Assembly (NCBI GenBank): GCA_000499405.2
Contig: HG738139.1
Location: 8,270,616-8,334,615 of the forward strand
Direction: 5' to 3'
Origin: Onchocerca volvulus
Lineage: Eukaryota; Nematoda; Chromadorea; Rhabditida; Onchocercidae
DNA length: 64,000 nucleotides
The position numbers were made by a program, and so were the translations under genes. Positions 56,810 to 64,000 of the stretch are shown here, in pieces; positions within the stretch are counted from its first letter, which is position 1; every line of letters begins with the position of its first letter. The notes beneath the pieces are model-generated. The model saw nothing but the letters and a program-made list of their open reading frames with translations. It was not told where the DNA came from and searched no databases.

Positions 56810-59800
56810 TCAAATAATATTTTTCATTTTATATTGCGTATAACGAATTAATGCTTCGGAAGATCGCAAAATATAAATCAGTTTCCCATATAGATCGTGC
56901 TCCAAATCATATAATTTTGTCTCACGAGCTGGAAAATAATTTCCAAATCTTTTCGTTTTTTGCATACTTTGAATCGGGTCATTTGGCTCTCAACAAAAAC
57001 AAACAAACTTTAAATTACTGCGTGACGAATCTTCGTTGTTTTTTCAATTTTTTGCATTAAATATTCGAGAGTCTACAGTGTACATTGAATTGAAATTACC
57101 TATGTTTATACTGGAGCAAAGACGTATCAAACGGTTTGGATCGCCTAGTTCTCGGAATGTGAGTTCGAATGGCTTTGTCATCAGTATATCGCGCAGTTTA
57201 AAACTAATTAAATATACCATCGCAAATGTCATTACCAATGATCTGTAATCAATAACTATTTTTTAACTTCAGAAATGAAAAGTTTTGAGTATTGTTGTGA
57301 CACTTTGACAATGAATCCTTATTATTACATATGGATAAATAAGCTCGTAGAAAATATTCAAATCACACATTTAGATAGATAAATAAAACAAGCATTAGAC
57401 TGAAATAAATGTTTAAATCCATTTAGGGGAAATTAAAATATTCTAATTTTCACTTTTTGAAAAAAATTTTTCAAGAAAAATTGCTGAAAAATCACAAGTA
57501 TGATTCAAAACTGATAAGTAGTAAATCAAACTACCAACAATCTAACAAATGGATCAGAACGAAAGGTTTAATGGCTAAAAATGCAAACTTCTTCCACAAA
57601 ACGCCCACTGGCCTTGTTTGGCCTAGAATGGCCTAGAATACAACAACAAATAATCAAAAAACTGTTCACTCGCTTTAATCATATCAGGAGCGAAAAAATA
57701 CAACATACGGAGTAGAAATATTCAAAAGTCGTAGATAACTCGAAGAAACTTTATAAACAAAGAATAAAAATCGGAGTGCCCCTGCTACAGCTATTATCGT
57801 GCCATCATGACCAACACCATACTGTTCAAACATAACAACATGCGGTATTGAAACTCCTTCTACAGGAGTCTGGTTATCCGTACAGTATGGTTTTAATATC
57901 AATCTGGAATTAACTGAGAATTGAAGATAAAATCATTTACCGAAGTGACGTGTTCTGAACCGATTAGCAAAGTAAGAATAGTATATTTAGGCATGGAGCT
58001 ATTTATATTTCAAAAATCTTCACAAATATTTCTTTATTATTTTCTTCAGCACAAAAAGCAGTTATAATGAACCACTATAAACATAGAGCATATATACGTC
58101 AAGTAAGTAAATACTTCAGTCTGAAATAAAGATGACGTACATCTGTTCCACGTTTCTTAGTTATAATAATATGATGCAAAGAAAGTAATACTAACTTTGT
58201 CATGTACTTGAATGTATAATTGAAATAAGCGAAACCATCGATGAATTGTTCTTCACCAACGATAGGATACTCGTACATTAGACCAGCATTGGGTACAGTG
58301 ATCAGTGGTCGAACTATTTCCGAAATATCCATTTCGAAAGCATCTGAGCAGTTTGTTGATCTAAGCACCTGAATAAGAACGAACATCCCATGCACCTTAA
58401 TCAAACATTTACTAACTTCTTGAAATCAGAGTTAAATAGTAGCATTATGTTTATGCATCTTTTGTTAGAATGAAAATTTTGGATTTGAAAGCAGAATTAA
58501 TAAAAAAAAAAAAATTGATACTTCAGTTATGGATTCTTTAACAATGAATGATAACAATGATGCTAACATCTGAAAGATCTTGCACCTCTTGTCGTTCCAT
58601 TTCCATTTCCCATTCACGAGCGGTTTCCAGTGGTGTTGTATCCGTTTTTTTCAATAAATTGTCTGAATTTATGAAATAAAAAAAAAAAAAAATCCCTGAT
58701 TTGCTTCTCTACTTCCTAAATGAACTGTTCAGCAAGAAAGGAAGAACACCTTAAAGCACAAAGAGATGGGTCACCTTCAGTATCAACATTGCAATATTTT
58801 ATTCTGTTCATAGAAAAATTTGTAATTTACTATCTTTCTTAAGCAGTGATAAAATAATTTCTGAAAGATTTAAAGATTCATTGAAAACTGAGAGTTTAAA
58901 TGTTCCGAAAGTAATATTAACGGAAACCAAAATGGTTAAAATGAAGACATCTTTAATCTACGAAAATTACGACACTAAAATACCTCTCTGCTCTTGAATA
59001 CGCATCCTTCGTAGGTAAATTCGTGATTTCAATTTCAATCCGTCTGTGGTCTCGTTTACCAGTTGCATCAATTGTACTTTCCAATCTGGATGAACATAAT
59101 GAATCATGCCTCGAGAAGGTAATGTAGCCTAGAATTATGATTATCTTTTTTTCCTTTACCTAAAAAAGTTTTTCCATTTCTTCAGATATTTCAAAGGGAT
59201 CATTGTCAAAATTTAGTCTCTGAACAATCGTGCGGAAAAATATTTGAAGTAGAAAATGAAATTTCCTTGTCGAATATGTTGCTACCTATAACTTTTGGAG
59301 AACCAAACGAAATTCAAAACATAAAAGAGGAACAAAGAAAATACCTCAACAATAGTTTCGGCCCCCAGTGACTTTATAAAATTTTGCGCATACATATCAA
59401 AGGCAAAGTATTTGATTAAATGATTGTACTCGCGATCGCTGATCAGTGGCAAATCTTCCAAATGGTACTCATACAGTATCTACAATAGGGCATTGTATTC
59501 ATTATTACATCTGATCTCAGACAAATGATTCATTTGCAATATGTTGTGATAATCAAAGATATAATTGGAGACAAAAAAAAGAAATTCCTCTGTGTATTTA
59601 GATTACGTACAAGAATCATTTTTTTAAAAGCTCTAAATCGAAGTACTGATCATTATATCTTATCTCTTGCATCTATTTCTTATAGCATTTTTGATTTAAT
59701 CAAGAATACTATTATATATATATATGCTTAAGATATTTACAGTATCTATTTTTACAGTATTAGAAAATTTTCCTGTATGCAAAAAAGCGAATGGAATATC

Positions 59801-62800
59801 AAAACAACTAAAATTAAGTAATTTAAAGCTCTTTTGACTCACTGCCTCTGTTCAGCGTAACTTGATCAATACATGGGCAGCAAATACATATAAACTGACA
59901 AAATGCTCGCCAAAAAAAATAATTTAACTAATATTAATGTATAAAAGTCGAAATTCATGTAATGAATTAGTGCATACAAGTTTCATCAGATGATATAAAG
60001 AAAATTTACAAAAATTGTCATTTAAATCAGAAAATGACAAAATTTTGAAAACAAAATTTTGATCCAACCGGATGTTTATCGATCCTCAGTGTAAATACCA
60101 TTTGAACTGGAAGAAAAATCCCAACAAACATCTGGAAATACAATATGAATAGATTTTTTTCGTTCTCCTTACTAGAATTATAATATAGTAAAGATGAATT
60201 ATGGGTAGTAATGAAAATAATACTTAATCGATCCAAATTAACAAAATTTTTAATTCTAATATTAAAAGGTGAATATGGAGACGGGGCAATGTTGAGTGAA
60301 TCTTCTGTAAACATCATTCTTCCTCTTGACCTCATGAAAAATTGAAATATCGGATCTGTTAAGTCTCTAAATACTCTTCCATCAACTCTATCATTTTGAT
60401 TGATTTCTGAGGACCCTGATCATCTCCAGCAATTTAAAATTCTTAATTCAATGCTTCATCAAATCGAATAAGTTTGCTATTCGTGCTACGAAACGAAAAT
60501 ACTCACATTTTCAGATATAAATAAGATTAACATAACAAGAATGACAAATACTGCCAAGAGTATTCCTCCTCCTAAAAATATCTTAGCACTAACTGAAGTC
60601 AGCTCTGCACGCTTCCTTGGATAGAACTGAAAATGATTTTTTCTAAAATCAATTTGGAAAAATAGTGTTCAAATTACTATGTCATCATACAGCTACCAAT
60701 CGGCCAGGACAAAGAATGCATCTACAGATGGAACAAAAGATAGCTCTTGCATATCTCCATGTCATGAAGGCTTTTTTGGAATTCAAACCTGATTCTGAAA
60801 TCTCATATTCTAATCTGCCACTAACCATAGCTGGACAATAAGCACGTCATGGAATTTCATAACAAGAAAGTACTGCTGCGGGAGAGAGAAGTTCAAACCA
60901 AGGAACAGTTTAACCAGTGAGAGCATTGTTTTGAAAAATCTGGCCACTAGTACTAAAGGCTTTTTTTCGATGGATCAATGCTTGATTTGCATGTGTTGGC
61001 ACTGTCATCCAGAAAGAATGCAATGGATTGTTGGAATTTTTAGGTGAAATTTGATAATTTCTCAGCAAAGACATCAATGAAAGTGTATAATTTAACAGAT
61101 AAATACTGAGTATAATAGGAACTGATAGAGAAGTAAAGTATTAATAAATTTAATAACAGAAAAAATAGTAATATAATGAAGAAAAGAAAGATGAACAGAC
61201 CGCTTCAAATTTTCGCATGCCTTTGATAAAGTATAAATAATAATTAATTGTTTTCAAAATATAGAAATCCATCAGAGTTAAGGTTGTTGATGTAAATGTC
61301 CAATCAAGAATTGTTGCTATTTCGAAGACTGGGACGGTGTAAAAATATCTGAAAAAGAAGTGATGCAAAATTTCTCATCGATGCAAACTATATATTATAA
61401 GATGGAGAAAGGATACATTTATATGGGATTTAGCGCAATCTTTTTAAGAACTCATTGATTAATTACTATAAGAAATAAACAACTATTTCTACTTTTCTCC
61501 ATTTGTTCAATAGTTCCAAAAATATCAAAGAAATTTCTCCCTCAACAATCTAATCTCCATACAACCGATGAAATGTGGAAAAGCAACATTAGACTAATGG
61601 GGAAGCATCTTGGAATATAAAACAAACTCATTTGAAAAACTACTTTATTAACAGCTTGAATGATAGAAAATGTAGAGAACAAAGAAGTTTGATGGCCAAT
61701 ATCTTTAACATGAATTTCTTATACTTTTGTTTGACACAAGGAGATATGCGGCATAACCAGAAGCGACAACCGAGAGACGAAAAACACTGATTAATCATTG
61801 ATACCTGTTTTGGTGCTTAATGAATATCTACGCAACAAACCCGACGTATAAAGCCCAACTTATTGGATTCGATTTCATCATTGTATCACCAACTATGAAT
61901 TTCGGATATCCATCTCTCACTTGGAATGCACTTGAAAGCATGTGTACACCACGGGCTATGTACCAGATAAACAGACCGCTCGTCATTCGACGATTCTCAT
62001 CACTGTAACTACTATGAGATACGGGTGAAATACGGAAGGAATCACATCAAAGTAGAAAATATGTAGGATTAATTAAGATGAAATATATGATAGATTGTGA
62101 TAAACAAATAACAGATAAGCGAATAACGAGCAAAAAGTGATCAATCTATGCCTAAAATACCTTGCACAACATAGTGTAAAAATAGATAAAATCTAAGATT
62201 AAATTTAAAAACGATGAAATTGATTTATGCAATCACATAGCTTCGCTAATAAATTGAAAAAATTCACGTTTGTGACGAAATTAATAGTATTATGAGGATG
62301 TAAACATGAACTACAATAACTTCAACCACCAAATATACAAATTTTGCTCGTATTGCTCGCTTGAGGTAAATTATTCGATCTAATACGATCTATAAAATCA
62401 AAAAGATTCTATAAAAAGTCGCACTGCACTGAATGTATTATTCAGTGACTGATGAATAAAGAGTAACTGATGAATAAAGAATATCACTAACATACGCTTT
62501 CACACATCATGAGTATATATAGTTAAAGCATTGAAAAAGTTTTCCATTTTTACGGAGAGATAAGAAATACAATCAAAAATCTTTGGAAAATAGAACTGTA
62601 CAAGTCAAATTTCGTTAAACTCACTGGAAGTATTCAAAATAAAAAAGTAATTAATCATACTATAGTATGATTTTCTCTTTATAAATAAAATAGAAATATA
62701 GAGCCTCTACTTGATTTCAGTATAGTAATAGTAAGAAATGGTTCAATTTCTACAGAAGGTGCATAGTACATGAAGTCCATAGAGCCATAAAAACTTATTC

Positions 62801-63274
62801 GTCATTAGGTTAATTCATTCATCTTAACTTGTTGAAAAATGCCGTTAACTATTAAACTTCCGGAAACTGTTTAAAACCCAACATTAGGTAAATCCGAAAG
62901 CGTATCATACTCAAATCTGATGAGAGATTAAAAAAAAAAATTAGCGTCACGCAAATCATTATACAGTCATTGCATATTACGTGGATCATTACGCAAAATC
63001 TAGAAATCAAAATTATTGACGAAAAAATGTGAACTTGCCATGCCAAGGCTTGCCATAAAATAGTAAACAAATGAATCCGGTAACAAACTACTATTACTCT
63101 CCAATAATGTGAATGCACTGCGCCGTGCCAAATCGAAATTGGAAAAATTAACAATCAAAATGATAAGAGCAAATAAATCGGATAAAATCATCCACGAGTA
63201 ATAGTTGGAAGGAGAACGCTGTCGCAGTCTTAAGATGTCCAGTAATACTGACCACAAGCAACATTTTTTATTAT
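56810..63274 (-). CDS. pezo-1: Piezo mechanosensitive cation channel, C-terminal exons (5' part outside window)
   Basis: Piezo is a trimeric stretch-gated channel. Thirteen exons, transcription order: 63274-63021, 62389-62268, 62002-61841, 61348-61201, 60626-60507, 60131-60069, 59479-59345, 59128-58984, 58662-58586, 58368-58196, 57903-57709, 57242-57100 and 56928-56810, about 617 aa. Order matches the family C-terminus: S-W-M-I-L-S-D-L-F helix; D-R-I-I-Y-L-K-R; R-D-G-Y-P-K-F-I-V-G; I-L-D-W-T-F-T-S-T-T-L-T-L (human M-D-W-V-W-T-D-T-T-L-S-L); the outer-helix exon; cap domain (F-T-L-R-I-D, I-V-R-P-L-I-T-V-P-N-A-G); inner helix; F-R-E-L-G-D-P-N-R-L-I-R-L-C; and the final A-R-E-T-K-L-Y-D-L-E-H-D-L-Y-G-K-L-I-Y-I-L-R-S-S-E. 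The donor of the eleventh exon is uncertain: CC|GTATGT (57709) or CA|GTATGG (57823). The donors at 63021 and 62268 are best guesses. Confidence 0.92.
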
Positions 63275-64000
63275 CTGAATTACAGCTATCATTACAAAAA
63301 TGCATTTCGCATTTTTTATTATGTCATTTAATGACATGTTTCAATGCAGCAAACATTACAGATATTGCTGTATCAATGTAGGTGATTATTTCGGCCTTTA
63401 CTTATCATTTTCGAGAGAAAGCTAACTCGAATTAGAACAACATAAATTACTTTTTTAAGAGAAATTCCTAGATAAAAGCGTTTCTGCTATGCATTAATCA
63501 TTTATCACCTGATTAGGAATAATGAATTCTAAGCGTCATTTCACAGAACAGAAAAAAAAGTACACCAAAGTTTATTTTCATATTTCTTTTTTGTACTCAT
63601 AAAAATTTTATGCATTTTTGAAATTGAAAATCGAAAGTTAGATCAGATATTGCAATGAGCTAAAATGACAACATTTCAGTACTTTTCAGTGATTGGAATC
63701 TTTGTAGAACTACTTTCTTCCATCTTATTCATTAAAAAGCAAACCTTCATTTTGTAATAGTTGTGTAGTCGATGCATACCAAAAACCATTTCGCTAAAAT
63801 CATAGAGGTACATGAAATCCATCAGAAAAATAATATAAAATGGATTATCAGAAATAGTTTTTTAGTTACTGACAATGCTCAAAGAGCGCAAATACTATCT
63901 TCCTTTTTCTCGTTTTTCAAAAGTTTGAGCACATTATTATTAGAAATAAGCATTGTTAAGAACAGATATCTTATGCAAAAAATAGGTAAATAGCTTGCCC
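63275..64000. other. probable Piezo intron sequence, no exon resolved
   Basis: The exon at 63274-63021 needs one base from an upstream exon, so the gene must continue to the right on the minus strand. I found no exon matching the preceding Piezo helices in this stretch. It is AT-rich and the plus-strand frame 63772-63993 has no motif. Confidence 0.45.

Noticed and set aside
62700..62815. Minus-strand frame reading F-M-Y-Y-A-P-S-V-E-I-E-P-F as a possible Piezo exon
   Set aside because: No donor in the phase required by the next exon, and the segment is already covered by 62389-62268.
62852..63154. 100-aa minus-strand ORF that at first seemed to supply the next Piezo exon (L-S-M-I-R-F-R-I-Y-L)
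   Set aside because: The frame at 62389-62268 (D-R-I-I-Y-L-K-R and following helix) matches the family far better and joins in phase on both sides.

Overview
The window is AT-rich nuclear DNA of a nematode, most likely a filarial (Onchocercidae) worm. Genes are short exons separated by 48-1000 nt introns. Most introns end in TTTCAG/TTTTAG-type acceptors, and several genes have such an acceptor just upstream of the ATG, as expected for spliced-leader trans-splicing. Encoded proteins look metazoan. A BEL/Pao retroelement relic and a decayed, possibly Wolbachia-derived insertion fit a filarial genome, but the genus cannot be fixed from the sequence alone. All gene models below were built by hand: exon frames were joined by GT..AG phase and checked against remembered family patterns. 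No database search was run.

Layout. 1-546 (+): last exons of a NIPA-type Mg2+ transporter. 547-7770: gene-free, with degenerate repeats. 7771-10524 (+): REEP1-4-type ER-shaping protein. 12676-20829 (+): 20-exon PRP16/DHX38 (MOG-1) spliceosomal helicase. 23216-24960 (+): F-box/LRR protein. 24961-27221: gene-free, with a 55-bp-stem hairpin and a decayed bacterial-looking ORF. 27222-27828 (-): small CDCA3/Tome-1-like protein. 30308-33031 (+): Integrator subunit 15-like protein. 34041-38931 (+): proteasomal ubiquitin receptor Rpn13/ADRM1. 40254-43415 (-): 17-beta-HSD12/LET-767-type ketoacyl-CoA reductase. 46307-49221 (+): SWAP-70/DEF6-like EF-hand, PH and coiled-coil protein. 49222-56809: repeat-rich, gene-poor block containing a large diverged inverted duplication, a BEL/Pao fragment, an LTR-like stretch and a decayed ORF. 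56810-63274 (-): C-terminal exons of the mechanosensitive channel Piezo; its 5' part lies beyond the right edge.

The genes do not form an evident operon. Gaps between same-strand genes are 1-7 kb, far above the roughly 100 bp of nematode operons. Most are single-copy housekeeping genes (splicing, snRNA processing, proteasome, ubiquitin ligase adaptor, ER shape, lipid elongation), plus two membrane transport or channel genes at the edges. The accessory signals concentrate at 25.7-26.3 kb and 50.7-56.4 kb. A second thread is the repeated use of -AAG and -GAG 3' splice sites in otherwise well-conserved genes.
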